Notes: a model not told the origin generated them from the sequence alone. Counted from the stretch's first letter, positions 37,829 through 50,009 are shown. The stretch: DNA of 64,000 bases from Rutidosis leptorrhynchoides (GCF_046630445.1 NC_092338.1:203391501-203455500), one strand, 5' to 3'. Translations and numbers: made by a program.

Positions 37829-39164
37829 TTATTGATACCAGTAGGGGTTCCATGCATAACCGTATGTGTTATAAAATGCTTCAGCTGGGTTATAAGTAGG
37901 ATACGGTGGTTGGATCTCTATAGACCAGGGAGGAAATACGGGCTTTGGAGTAGGAATATAGTTTCTACCTATATGTTGGCAATGAGCTATGATGTGGTTT
38001 TGATGAACTTGCCAATCTTCAAATGCTCGATGTCTAGCATTTTCATACTCTTGTGAAGCTATAAACCTTTGCATTTCTGTCATTTCATTTCCCCTCCCAC
38101 ATTACCTGTCTGTTGATTTCTTTCAACCTGTGGATGTCTTCCATTATATTGTACTGCGGCGTTATTTCGCCTCTTCAAAACTTTTGCACCATGATATACA
38201 TTTAAACCAATTGTATCGTGGGGTTCTGGTTCTTCGATTAATAATCCCCCCGACTTATATCCACATTGAGATACTCAGCAATTAATGTAATAAATATACC
38301 ACCTACTATTATGCTGTGCAGTCTCATCCCCCTAACTATAGCTGATAAATAATAACCCACACAATAAGGTATACTTACAGCGCTTTGTGGGTCTCGAATA
38401 CATATGTGGTAAAATAAATCTTGCTCATTTACCTTTTCCTTATTTTTACCTCGCTGTGTAATCGAGTTCGCTAGAAACCTGAGAATTACTCTTAACTCAG
38501 CTCTATCTATATCCAAATAAGAGTAATTTCTCCCTTTAAATCGGTGATGGCTAGGCATTTGACTCCATACACCATGCGTATCAAAATTTTCATCAATATT
38601 CCTACCATTTAATATCAACCCTCGACAATCGGCAGATGCTAGCTCCTCAGGCGTATATATATGTAAGGCCTGAGCCATGTCTAGTAGAGACATGTGGCGC
38701 ATCGAACCTCCTAACAAAAATCTAATAAAAGTTCGATCGGTTAAACTAGCTACCCGATCATTTATTTCTATACTACACAATAATTCTTCACACCATACTT
38801 TATATACAGGTCTACGCATGTTGAATAATTATACCCAATCGTTAAAAGTAGAATTACCATACCTCTGTGTAAGTAATTCTCTAATCCGTTCGCCTAATCT
38901 TACAGCTTCTAACGGTTCCCATTCTATTACCCTAGGTACTTCAACAGCTTTAGAATGAAGAGTGTGCAAGCTCCTTTGGTATTTAAGATAATCTATCCAA
39001 CGTCTGTCTAATCTCAAGTTCGGGTGCAAATCTTCCACGTGCATATCTGAAAATGTCATAACTGGATGAGGTATATCTTGTTTGTAATAGTTATCAACAT
39101 CTTGTTGTTCTGCATTCTCAGGAGGAGCAATGCGAGCTTGTGATGAAGATTCACCCCTTTTAGT
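37829..39164 (-). pseudogene. Athila-domain ORF in the env position (decayed), probable exon 2
   Basis: Running leftwards, the frame has a stop at 38829-38831 and a frameshift near 38240, then ends with TAA at 37829. The region around LTDRTFIRFLLGGSMRHMSL and FDTHGVWSQM matches my memory of the Athila ORF (Pfam ATHILA-type domain), which in Athila elements lies between pol and the 3' LTR. One hydrophobic stretch (HSIIVGGIFITLIAEYL) is too short and mixed to call a membrane anchor with confidence. The C-terminal 84 codons are proline-, tyrosine- and tryptophan-rich. There is no ATG at the start of the open frame. It begins right after TTTTGCAG (minus strand, ending 39165), which suggests a spliced start; see 39802-39843. 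Confidence 0.75.
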
Positions 39165-39801
39165 CTGCAAAACACATCAAACACAATTTTTGTGCATCCA
39201 AATATGCATTAGTGTTAGCAAAATCATCAATCAAAATAATTACAATGACATGTTCAATTTATATCAAACTTATGTTCATTTTCATATTTTTATCAAATCT
39301 ACACTTTTTCAAATAAGTATATACGAAAATGTTCGCCAAGTTCATAAGCATTCAACTCAAATAACATGTCAAAATAATCATTATTAGCAATTAAACAAGT
39401 TTCAAATGGCATTATCTCTCAAAAATCAAGTTCATGAATTTTAGACTTGAAAAAGTCCACTTTAATTCTCAAAAATCATGTTTAGGCTCAAAGTTTGGAT
39501 CATTTAACTACCTAAATATGTTACACTACTTAATTTAGCAATAATTCATGGCGAAAATCGGCCATAACCTGTTTATATCAAAAAGCCCCAATTTTGCTCA
39601 AGAACACAAACCCTAGATTACTCAAAATTTGAAGTTTAAGGCTTCTAATCATGTTAAATAGCATCAATCTAGGTTATACAAGCATAATACATAAGCAATT
39701 TAAGCATAATTACACTAAAAAGCATCAAAATCGAATTGGGTATAAAATTGCTCAAGAACACTAATTTTCGGATTAAATGGTGTTTAGGTGTAGAAATTTA
39801 C

Positions 39802-39843
39802 CGTTTTCCTTGAGTAATTCCTTGATAGCATCCTTCTCAACAT
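39802..39843 (-). CDS. Candidate short first exon of the Athila env-position ORF
   Basis: On the minus strand an ATG at 39841-39843 starts 14 in-frame codons that end at a donor-like AAAACG/GTAAAT (exon end 39802, intron from 39801). An acceptor-like TTTTGCAG ends at 39165. Joining at these points keeps the frame of the downstream ORF (intron phase 0, 637 bases). Spliced env-position messages are known for some plant retroelements. Here the exon is an inference from consensus sites and frame alone. Confidence 0.45.
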
Positions 39844-39989
39844 GATTTTGTGAAAGATATGATGAAAAATGGTGAAAAAATTCGGATTTTGTGTGTGTTT
39901 TTCGGGAATTTTCGCAGTTATTTGGGGTGTGGTTGTGTTGGGGACTGATCTGTTTTTACGTTTTTATTTTTTTTCTGGAATTTTGATCC

Positions 39990-40040
39990 TCCGCGAGTCG
40001 CGGCACTTTCCCTTTACAAACTCCGCGAGTCGCGGAGTTT
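39990..40040. repeat. Paired GC-rich palindrome, Athila copy 1
   Basis: TCCGCGAGTCGCGG at 39990-40003 and CTCCGCGAGTCGCGGAGTTT at 40021-40040 stand in AT-rich surroundings. Related pairs occur at 48241-48290 and 50157-50208 in the same element. Confidence 0.8.
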
Positions 40041-40964
40041 GATTTTTTTTTTTTTTTTAATAAAAACCTTAACTTATAAAACAATTAATTAATTAATTTT
40101 AAAATTTTGTTTCCCTTGTTGTTTAGGACGAGGTCGTTTCGGAACGATGTCCTAGTCCGTCCCTCGACAAAATTTTAAAATTTGTCTATTTAAAGCGAGG
40201 TTTTAAAAGCAAAGATTTTTGGGTTTTTTAATGATTTTGGCATACTTTAAATCAATAAGATTAAAAATAATGATAATAAAAGTTCTCGTCCCTCCCTCGG
40301 GTAAAGCAATTTCGGTTCAACGACCTAGTCTTCAGCTCACGACGAATTTTAAAAATCATATTTTTAACTTAGCGAAACAAAGTAAATTTTTGTTTTTAAA
40401 TTCACATAACTTAAATTTAAAATGCATAAAATTCAAAATTAATATTAAAAATTCACACCAAACTTAAATTTAATTTTTGTTTTTATTCATACAAACTTAT
40501 ATTAAAAATATTAATTTTCCAAATAATTACAATTTTAAATATATTGATTTAAAAAGTTTACAATATTATTTTAATATTAATTTATTAATTTTTTTTAAAA
40601 AAATAAAATTAAAAATCTTTTTGGCTTTTATCCCACTTTAATCAATCAAATATTATCAAAAATATACGCCCCTCTTTTCGGTAAAGTAATTTCGGTTCCA
40701 TGACCTAATTTAACTAATGACAAATTTTTGAAATATTTTGGGTTGATTGATTAAAGATATTTATACCTTAAGAATAAACGTTAAATTTCGCAGTGATGTA
40801 ATAAATTTTTGAATGATATCAATAATTTCGGTCGCAAGACCTAATTTCATCGAATACCAATTTATACTTTATAGCGAATAAATTAGCGTTTATTATCAAA
40901 AGGTTAAAAATAAAAATAAAAATAAAAATAAAAACTGTACAAACTTACCTGTGAAATAGATTTC

Positions 40965-41381
40965 TTAGTGATATGCTCTAGCCCACTCATAAGATAGTTG
41001 GACTAATTGGTTTTCCATGGCTACATAGGTGTAACCTCGAGCATTTAATGTTTTTTCTTCTAAACATATGAACGGTCCATCTCTGCATAAAGTAACAAAT
41101 TTGGTGTTTGAATAGGTTTGATTATTTGAACATTTACCTTCGTGTGACCATTTTCCGCATTTGTGACATCTTTCAAGGTGTCGTGCTCTTCTTTTCGCTG
41201 CGGATTTTGATTTTCCTTTACCAAAATGTAACTTATTATCTTCGCATCTGGATTCTTTTCTTACTCCGTCCAATTTACCTCTGATTAATGATACTATTTC
41301 ACTCGGAAGTGTGTTATTATTACGTTTAGTGATCAAAGCGTGTAGCATTAGACCATGGTTTAGTTCACAGGAAGTCTTCAT
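40965..41381 (-). CDS. Zinc-knuckle-like ORF downstream of Athila pol (138 aa)
   Basis: An uninterrupted minus-strand ORF, ATG at 41379-41381 (MKTSCELNHGLML). The middle is strongly basic (GKGKSKSAAKRRARHLE) and runs straight into RCHKCGKWSHEGKC, a Cys-X2-Cys-X4-His-X3-Cys cluster one residue short of a standard CCHC knuckle. The C-terminal 60 residues hold LCRDGPFICLEEKTLNARGY. It lies about 170 bases after the pol stop and before the env-position ORF. A basic patch next to a small zinc finger suggests nucleic-acid binding. That is inference, and I cannot name the family. It is one of few unbroken frames in this otherwise decayed element. Confidence 0.65.
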   Translation of the reverse strand: MKTSCELNHGLMLHALITKRNNNTLPSEIVSLIRGKLDGVRKESRCEDNKLHFGKGKSKSAAKRRARHLERCHKCGKWSHEGKCSNNQTYSNTKFVTLCRDGPFICLEEKTLNARGYTYVAMENQLVQLSYEWARAYH

Positions 41382-41550
41382 TTCGAAAAAATCTAAAAAA
41401 AAAAATTCAGAATGGGGGAAGAAGACTAGTTCTTTAGGGTCTGCTAGGGAAAGACCATCCGGGTTCCATTTTCGAGAACTACACGAAAACAGAAAATCTA
41501 ACTCTAACAGAAATACATATTATCCTTTAAAGACTTAATTCTCCCCACAC
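41382..41550 (-). other. Spacer after Athila pol with polypurine-like stretch
   Basis: On the minus strand GTGTGGGGAGAATTAAG (about 41536-41552) follows the pol stop. Extra polypurine tracts after pol are a known feature of Athila/Tat-type elements. Confidence 0.5.
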
Positions 41551-43120
41551 TTATTTAGCTGTGGTATTGAAATTGTGATTATCTTCATTGTCGACTTCCA
41601 TCGGACTATCTATGTAATGTTTAACTCTGTGACCATTAACCTTAAATTCAATCCCATTTGAATTTATTAATTCTACTGTTCCGTATGGGAAAAGTCTTTT
41701 GACTATGAATGGTCCAGACCATCTTGATTTCAATTTTCCAGGAAATAGCTTGAATCGTGAATTGAAAAGAAGAACTCTGTCTCCTTCTTTAAATTCTTTT
41801 GAACTTCTGATTCTTTTATCATGCCATTTCTTCGTTCTTTCTTTATAGATTAACAAATTTTCATATGCTTCATGTCTTAATTCTTCTAATTCGTTTAATT
41901 GACTTAACCGTAGACGTCCAGCTTCATGTAAGTCAAGATTACATGTCTTCAAAGACCAAAATGCTTTGTGTTCTATTTCTACTGGAAGATGACATGCTTT
42001 TCCGTAAACGAGTCTAAAAGGTGTGGTTCCAATTGGAGTTTTGTAGGCTGTTCTAAAAGCCCAGAGTGCATCCTCCAATTTAATGGACCATTCCTTTGGA
42101 TTTGATCCTACGGTTTTCTCTAAAATACGTTTTAAAGCTCGGTTGGTATTTTCAACTTGTCCACTTGTTTGTGGATGATATGCGGTGGAGATTTTATGAG
42201 TTACTCCATATCTTTTAAGAACTCTCTCAAGTTGATTATTACAGAAATGAGTTCCCCGATCACTTATTAAAGCTTTCGGTGTTCCAAACCTTGCAAAAAG
42301 ACGTTTTAAAAAGTTGACTACAACTCGTGCATCGTTAGTTGGGAGAGCTTGTGTTTCCACCCATTTAGATACATAATCAATGGCTACGAGAATATATAGA
42401 CTATTATGAGATTTTGAAAATGGACCCATAAAGTCAATACCCCAAATGTCAAATACTTCACATACTTGAATGACATTTTGTGGCATTTCATCACGTTGAC
42501 TTATTTTTTCGGTCCTTTGACAAGCATCACAGGATTTGCAAAGAAGGTGCGCGTCTTTGTAAATTGTAGGCCAATAGAATCCTGTAGAGTAAACTTTTCT
42601 TACTGTGAGTTGAGGCCCATAATGCCCTCCTGTTGGTCCTGTGTGACAATGGTTTAAGATTTGATTGGCTTCATCTCCGAATAAACATCGGCGTATTATT
42701 CCATCGGGATAACTTTTAAACAGATGTGGATCTTCCCAGAAATAGTGTTTTATATCACTGAAGAATTTCTTTCGTTTTTGGTACGACAATCCTTTTTCAA
42801 GGAATCCACATACTAAGTAGTTTGCATAGTCTGCAAACCATGGTATTTCATTATAATCTATCTTCAATAGATATTCATCAGAAAAGGTGTCTTGTATGGC
42901 CGATTCATTTAGAACTTCTAATTCAGGATTTTCAAGACGAGAAAGATGATCAGCGACGAGATTTTCTACTCCCTTTTTATCTCGGATTTCAATATCAAAC
43001 TCTTGTAAGAGTAAGATCCAACGGATTAATCGTGGTTTAGCATCTTGTTTTGAAAATAGGTATCTAAGAGCAGAATGGTCGGTATAGACCACCGTTTTAG
43101 CTAGAATGAGATATGAAAAA
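41551..43120 (-). CDS. Athila RNase H end and integrase (open frame)
   Basis: The frame resumes after a shift near 43110-43120 with [20 protein letters not shown] (RNase H). The integrase zinc-binding part follows ([14 protein letters not shown], then CKSCDACQR), then the core motifs [18 protein letters not shown] and the SGQVENTNR glutamate, all intact. The C-terminal domain has [13 protein letters not shown] and [10 protein letters not shown]. It ends with TAA at 41551. There is no chromodomain, as expected for this branch. The integrase itself is uninterrupted, so only the upstream breaks prevent expression. Confidence 0.92.
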
Positions 43121-45274
43121 TTTGTCAAAAGCAAAGACAATAGCAAGGAGTTCTTTTTCAGTGGTTGTGTATTTTGTTTGTGCTCCTTGTAACATCTTAC
43201 TAGCATAATATATAGGTTGAAATCGTTTTTCAATCCTTTGCCCTAAAACTTCTCCCATTGCAAAATCACTTGCATCGCACATAAGTTCAAACGGTAGATT
43301 CCAATTTGATGTTATCATGATCGGCGCATTAGTGAGTTTCTCTTTAAGAATATTAAAAGATTTGATGCATTCATCTGAAAAGACGAATGGAGCATCCTTT
43401 TCTAGGAGTTTATTCATAGGAGTGGCAATTTTAGAAAAATCTTTTATGAAACGTCGGTAAAAACCGGCATGCCCTAGAAAACTCCTAACTCCTCTAACAT
43501 TGGTGGGATGTGGAAGTTTAGCAATTACATCTACTTTAGCTCTATCCACTTCAATTCCTTCCTTTGAAATTTTATGACCAAGAACGATGCCTTCTTTAAC
43601 CATGAAATGGCATTTCTCCCAATTAAGTACTAGATTTGATTGTTCGCATCTAATAAGCATTCGTTCAAGATTAGCTAGACATGATTCAAAAGTATCACCG
43701 AAGAGTGAAAAGTTATCCATGAAAACTTCCATGCATTCTTCTATCATGTCATGAAAAATCGCCATCATGCACCTTTGAAAGGTTGCAGGGGCGTTGCAAA
43801 GTCCAATTGGCATGCGTTTGTAAGCAAAAGTACCATAAGGGCACGTGAACGTGGTTTTCTCTTGGTCCTCGGGTGCTATTGGAATTTGAAAATATCCGGA
43901 AAAACCATCAAGAAAACAATAGTAACTATTTCCGGCTAATCTTTCCAACATTTGATCAATAAAAGGTAAGGGAAAGTGATCTTTTCTGGTGGCGTTATTT
44001 AATTTTCTATAATCAATACATACACGCCATCCTGTTACAGTCTTAGTAGGAATAAGCTCATTTTTCTCATTTGTAATAACAGTCATGCCACCCTTCTTAG
44101 GCACGCATTGAACTGGGCTTACCCATGGACTATCAGAAATTGGATAAATTAAACCTGCATCTAGCAGTTTAATAATTTATTTTTTAACAACATCTTGCAT
44201 ATTCGGATTTAGTCTTCGTTGGCGTTACACATACGTTTTATGACCTTCTTCCATAAGGATTTTATGTGTGCAATACGAAGGACTTATTCCTTTAATATCA
44301 TGAATCTTCCATGCAATGGCTGGTTTATGAGTTTTTAGCACAGAAATGAGTTGTGATTTCTCATTTTCAGTAAGAGAAGACGATATTATTACAGGTAATT
44401 CAGATTCACCATGTAAATAAGAGTATTCCAAATGGTTTGGAAGTGGTTTTAACTCTAATGTCGGTGGTTCTTCTATCGATGATTTGTATCGATATCTGTC
44501 TTCTTCTTTTAGCATTTGAATTTCTTCTGTTGTTGGTTCATATCCATTAGCTATTAGTGTAGCTAACATTTCAGTTTCATCAATTGGTTCTTTACCTTCT
44601 CCTAAAGAACATTCTCCCGTTCCTTGTAATTCTGGAAATTCTTCTAACAATTCTGCATGTGATTCTATAGTTTGAATATAATAACATGTATCATCTGCAG
44701 ATTGCGGTTGTTGCATTGCTCTATCAACTGAAAAGGTAACACTCTCGTCCTCTATACTTAGGGTCAGTTTCTTACCAAACACGTCTATCATTGCTTTAGC
44801 CGTGTTTAAGAATGGTCTTCCTAATATGAGAGGAACTTGAGAATCTTCTTCCATGTCGAGAACAACAAAATCTACTAGAAATACTAAAGTACCTACTTTA
44901 ACTAGCATGTTCTCCATTATCCCTCTAGGATATTTTATTGATCTATCGGCTAGTTGTATACTTATTCTTGTTGGTTTCAATTCTCCAAGGTCTAGTTTAG
45001 CGTATAGTGAATACGGCATTAAATTTATACTAGCACCTAAGTCTGCCAATGCTTCTATTGAACTAAGACTACCCAGAAAACATGGAATTGTGAAACTTCC
45101 TGGATCAGATAATTTTTCTGGTATCTTATTCAACAGCACTGCAGAACAATTAGCATTCATAGTAACGGCCGAGAGTTCTTCCATTTTCTTTCTATTAGAT
45201 ATTAGATCTTTCAGAAATTTAACATATCTAGGCATTCCTGAAATTACATCAATGAAAGGAAGATTGACATTTAT
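43097..45274 (-). pseudogene. Athila protease and RT/RNase H (stops)
   Basis: The frame is the same as gag. The aspartic protease motif ALADLGASINLMPYSLY (DLGA in place of DSGA/DTGA, usual for this group) and LILGRPFLNTAKA are clear. Stops lie at 44225 and 44177, in the linker to RT. RT has WRVCIDYRKLNNATRKDHFP and LDGFSGYFQIPI. The catalytic pair reads FMDNFSLFG, with Asn at the second catalytic Asp. RNase H starts MCDASDFAMG and [15 protein letters not shown], then shifts frame near 43115. The Asp-to-Asn change alone should inactivate RT. Confidence 0.9.
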
Positions 45275-47149
45275 TTATTTAAACATGTCCAAGAATTTGG
45301 ATTGCTCGGCTTCAAGTTTCTCTTTCTTCATTTTACTTGGGTAAGGAAGTGGTGGTTGGTATGGTTTAACATAAGGTTTAGCTTTAACTGTGTTATCTTC
45401 ATTAACCTTTTCAACTACCAGTTCTTTTTCCTTATCTTGCTCATGTTGTGGTTCTTGTGGAGTAGGAATAGCGTCATCAGAAGTTACAGGTATTTCAGGT
45501 GGTTTAAGTGTAATACCACTTCTTGTGGTAATGGCTTTAGCTGTTTCATTCCGGGGGTTAGCATTTGTATCACTAGGTAAAATTCTCGGTTTTCTTTCAC
45601 CTATTAACCTTGCTAGGTTACTTACTTCTTGTTCCAGATTTTGAATAGAAGCTTGTTGATTTCTAAATGCTTGAGCATTTTGTTCATTGGTTTGTTTCTG
45701 AGATGTGAAAAACTGCGTTTGAGTTTCAACTAGCTTCGTCATCATATCTTCTAAATTCGGCTTTTTATCATCGGTTTGTGGTGGTTTGTTTTGAAAATTA
45801 GGTCTTTGCTGGTTGTAAGTATTGTTGGATACTTGTTGATTGCTAGGACCTTGTTGTATGTTGTATGGAACATTTCGGTTATAATTCTGGTTTTGATTGT
45901 AAATTGGTCTTGGCGGTTGATAATTATTCTGATAATTATTTCCAGGCCTTTGGTTTATGTATAAAATATTCTCTCTTTGTTCCATTGTTAGTTCAATACT
46001 GAGACAATCTTTTGTCAAATGTGGTCCTCCACACTACTCACAACTAATTCGTATTGAGTGTATATCCTTAGTCATCTTTTCCATTCGTCTCTCGACAGCG
46101 TCTATCTTTGCGGAAATGGAATCTAAGTCATGGTTAGAATCGGCTCTAGCTGCTTTAGATGATCTAACGATATCTTTTTCTTGGTGCCACTCATGTGAGT
46201 GGGAAGCAGTGTTATCAATAATTTTATAAGCATCAGTTTCGGTTTTCTTCATAATAGAACCACCAGCTGCTATATCTATGTCTTTTCTTGTAGTGATGTC
46301 GCATCCTTGGTAGAATATTTGTACTATTTGACAAGTGTCTAAACCATGTTGCGGACATCTTCTTAATAACTTTTCAAATCTAGTCCATGCCTCATATAGA
46401 GTTTCATTCGGTTTCTGTGTGAACGTAACAATTTCTCCTTGAAGTCTTACGGTTTTAGATGCCGGAAAGAATTGTTTAAGAAAATTTTCAACTAAAACGT
46501 CCCATGTATCAATCGCCCCTTCAGGTAACGATTCCAACCAATCTTTGGCTTCTCCCTTTAAAGTCCAGGGAAATAACATGAGATATATCTGTTCATCCTC
46601 AACTTTTTGGATTTTAAATAGTGTGCAGATCCTATTAAAGGTACGAAGATGTTCATTTGGATCTTCCTTCGGCGCACCACTAAATTGGCATTGATTAGTC
46701 ACCATGTGTAGAATTTGTCCTTTGATTTCATAATCTGGCGCATTAATGTCTGGATGAGTAATTGCGTGACCTTGGCCAGTGCGTTTAGCTCTCATTCGGT
46801 CTTCCATACTTAAAGGTTCCAGATTCTCCATAATTGAATTTGTTGAATCTGAATCACTAGAGGATTCTGATTTAATGGTTCGTTCCTCAACAATCTCTGT
46901 TTGAATGATTGGTGGTTCCAGAGGAAAAATTAATGGTTCCGGATCTATGAATTGTCCCTGAATATTCTCCGGATTCTCAATTGTGAGGTTGGGTTCAAAA
47001 AATGGATTATCGGAAATTTGAATTGGAGTACTTGGTTGACTGGATGACGATTCTAAAGAAAAATCAACGGCGATAATATTTGCTAGATGTCTTGATCTGG
47101 TTACAGGTGGTGAACGTACAAAAGGTGGTGAACGTCTTGCTCGGTGCAT
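45275..47149 (-). pseudogene. Athila gag (one stop in the zinc knuckle, one before protease)
   Basis: ATG at 47147-47149 (MHRARRSPPFVRSPP). A gag core follows with PWTLKGEAKDWLESLPEGAI and FLKQFFPASKTVRLQGEI. The zinc knuckle carries a TAG at 46034-46036 between its first two cysteines (CE-stop-CGGPHLTKDC). The frame continues through an N/Q/P-rich stretch (45275-46018) and stops at TAA 45275-45277, a likely CAA-to-TAA change, before reading on into the protease in the same frame. So gag and pol were one frame originally. Confidence 0.9.
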
Positions 47150-48600
47150 TCACTGAATATCCTATTAGTTTTTAAAAGGAAAGAAAAATTATATAAGTTA
47201 TCCAATTAATAGACATTTCTGATTTTACCCACATTTTGAATAGCCAAAAGATGCAGCAGAGGGGCAGGATTCGTTTGGTCTCAATATAATTGAGTACTGT
47301 TTGGCTCCAATAACCCGGTCCACGAACAAATCCAACTATTACTACGAACCAGAAAATTTTGATGTCTATCAATTTAACCACTTAAAATAAATTTTCGTAA
47401 TTTTAAGAAATTTAGAGAAGAAGTAGAATAAAAATCTATGTCCTAAAACTAGAATGGCGAGAAATAAGAAAGAAAAAGAGCGCGTCAAAATAGGTCGAAA
47501 AAGAAAAGGGTTGAAAAATAAAAGGCGCCGAAAAATAAGAAAGAAAAAGAGTGACTATAAGACTTTAAAACACTCGACTAACCCAATCTTATTATTATCA
47601 CTAACTTAAAATTAAAATTGCAAATTGAGATTACTAATTGGAGTGATAATTGATACATAGGTAAAAGGCGTCGAAAAATAAAAATAAGAAAGTAGCGCGT
47701 TGAAACTTAAAAAAAAAAAGTAAAAACTAAGAATTAAAAGTTGCGTCTAAAAATATTAAAGCTTAAAAGTAAAACTATATCCCAAATGGCAATAACTTAA
47801 AAAGGTACTAAAACTTATAAAGGCGTCGCAAAATTCTAAAGCACCTAAATCTTAGTCTAAAGAAAAAGCACTTAAGGGATTTTACGGCAAAGCCTAAAAA
47901 TCTAGAAATAAAAATAACTATGGCAAAAACTATATTTAAAACTAAATACGAACGAAAAATACAAAAATTACGCTAAAAACGAATAAAAAGGGACAAAATA
48001 TAAAAATAAACTAAAAGTTGTAAAAATTACAATTTTTATAAAAATATTATTTTTATATTATTTATTTTATAAAACTATTAATTTTATAAACTAATTAAAC
48101 TAATTAAACTAATTAAACAAAATAATAACTTAAATTAACTAATTAAAAACTAAAAACTTAATTAGGGTTTTAAATAATAATAGTAATAATAAACTCCGTA
48201 TTAAATGCAAAATTAGGGTTTCTGTCGGTGTCAGGGTGGCTCCGAGAGTCGCGGTGAACCCAGTTCAAAAACTCCGAGGGTCGCGGGGTTTGAAAATTCA
48301 AATGAGATAGGTCAAGTTTCGACAGGTTTCGGTTTTTTTTATTTATTTTTTTTTATATTTTTCTGTTTTAATAATTAACTAAAATATTTATATAAATTAA
48401 ATAAAAACTTATGTTTTAAAAACTAAAATAAAATTAGAAATACTTTATAATTTTATAAAAATCTTAAAAATAGATTTATATATATATATATTTTTACGGT
48501 TTTTTTTATTTATATTTTTGATATTTTTAAAAAAAATGTATTTTTACAAAAACTAAATAAAACTTAATAAATTTTTTTTTTATGTGTGGCGTTTCGCTTC
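47150..48600 (-). other. Athila 5' leader
   Basis: Noncoding. It contains repeated AAAGGCGTCGAAAAATAA-like words at 47460-47830, A/T-rich runs, and the second palindrome pair at 48241-48290. A 69-codon frame at 47172-47381 lacks an ATG and is not counted. Confidence 0.55.
48241..48290. repeat. Paired GC-rich palindrome, Athila copy 2 (diverged)
   Basis: TCCGAGAGTCGCGG (48241-48254) and ACTCCGAGGGTCGCGGGGTT (48271-48290). Same arrangement as at 39990-40040, with a few substitutions. Confidence 0.75.
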
Positions 48601-48623
48601 GGCGTTCCCCGGCAGCGGCGCCA
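48601..48623 (-). other. Athila primer binding site (Asp-tRNA type)
   Basis: The minus strand reads TGGCGCCGCTGCCGGGGAAC, close to the TGGCGCCGTTGCCGGGGA that Athila/Tat elements use with tRNA-Asp. It lies 8 bases inside the LTR end at 48632. Confidence 0.85.
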
Positions 48624-49983
48624 AAAATACTTGATATTTATGCGCAGAGATGTATATAAAATAGCTTATATTTTATAAGGAAATACTATTAAATACGATA
48701 CAATTTTACACAAGATATTTATTTATTTATAGAATGGATATACTTAAACTTTGCTACAACACTTATAGGCAGTGTACCTAATCGTACAGTAGTGTAGTTT
48801 TTAGTAAGTCCGGTTCGTTCCACAGGGAAAATCTTTAAACAAAGCTTAACGCTATATTAGTTTAATTTATAAAAATACAAATATATATATAAGTAATATT
48901 ATTATTATAAAAGGGGGTTTTTACCATTTAATGACCGGTTTGTCAATTTTAAAACTTTAGTCGCAGTTAAAACCTAATGTAATATATTAAAAATAAATAC
49001 AAGACTTAATTTAAAGCGTAAAGTAAATAACGATAATGAAATTGCGATAAATAAAAGTGCGATAAAATAAAATGCGATAATTAAAAAGTACAATAATTAA
49101 AAGTGCAATTAAATACAATGACAATAAATAAAAGTACGATAATTAGAAGTGCAATTAAAGGTAAAATAAAGGAAATTAAATATGAAATAAAATAATTATG
49201 CTTATTTAAACTTCCGTAATCATGATGTTTGACGTGTTGATTTTAGTTTTATGCCCATGGGTTAATTGTCCTTTGTCCTGGATTATTCAATATGTCCATC
49301 TGGTTTTTGTCCATAACAGTCCATCAGTCATAAATATAAAATGCGAGTATCCTCGTCAAATTATCCTTATACCCGAAGTCAAATATTCCAACTAATTGGG
49401 GACTTAAACTCTAACAAGGTTTTAATACTTTGTTTAATAATTACACCAGGATATCGACTGCGTGTAATCCAAGGTTTAATACTTTGTTAAAAATTACGCC
49501 AAGTGTCCTTGTACATAATTTCACCCATGTTTTAATAATTCCATAGACTATTAATTCATTCCCGTGTCCGGTTAAATGAACGATTATTCGTACATATAAA
49601 TACCCCGCCCATCGTGTCCGATCGAGTGTATATGGTTATTTATAGGGACGTCCAATTGTAAATATTTATATTAAAATTAACAAACTATCATTTAGTTAAA
49701 CAAATATAAAGCCCATTAATAGCCCATAGTCTAATTTCCACAAGTGTCGTTCTTTTGTCCAAACCCCAATTATGGTACAAAGCCCAATTACCCAATTTTA
49801 GTAATTAGCCCGACATCATGATTACTTCGGTATTAAATAAGCATAATAATAACATAGCTACGAGACATTAAATTAAAAAGGTTGAACATAACTTACAATG
49901 ATTAAAAATAGCGTAGCGTTACTCGGACAGAATTTTGACTTACACCCTTACAACATTCGCTAACATACCCTTATTATTAGGAT

Positions 49984-50009
49984 TTAAAATTAAAATTAAA
50001 ATTAAAATT

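Larger units (their letters stand above)
39171..40947 (-). other. Athila noncoding region between the zinc-knuckle ORF and env-position ORF
   Basis: About 1.8 kb, very AT-rich. It contains the candidate short exon (39802-39843), a pair of GC-rich palindromes (39990-40040), at least three copies of an AATTTCGGTTNNANGACCTA-like repeat (about 40307, 40688, 40825, with a weaker one near 40135), and an AAAAAT run (40905-40935). A strong donor-like CACAG/GTAAGT on the minus strand lies at 40941-40950, sixteen bases after the zinc-knuckle ORF stop. Confidence 0.55.

Noticed and set aside
38230..38260. RGD tripeptide in the Athila env-position ORF
   Set aside because: It lies at the frameshift just before a stop. 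A three-residue match is chance.
47172..47381. 69-codon hydrophobic ORF upstream of Athila gag
   Set aside because: It starts with GTG and has no ATG. The region is the known-type noncoding leader.
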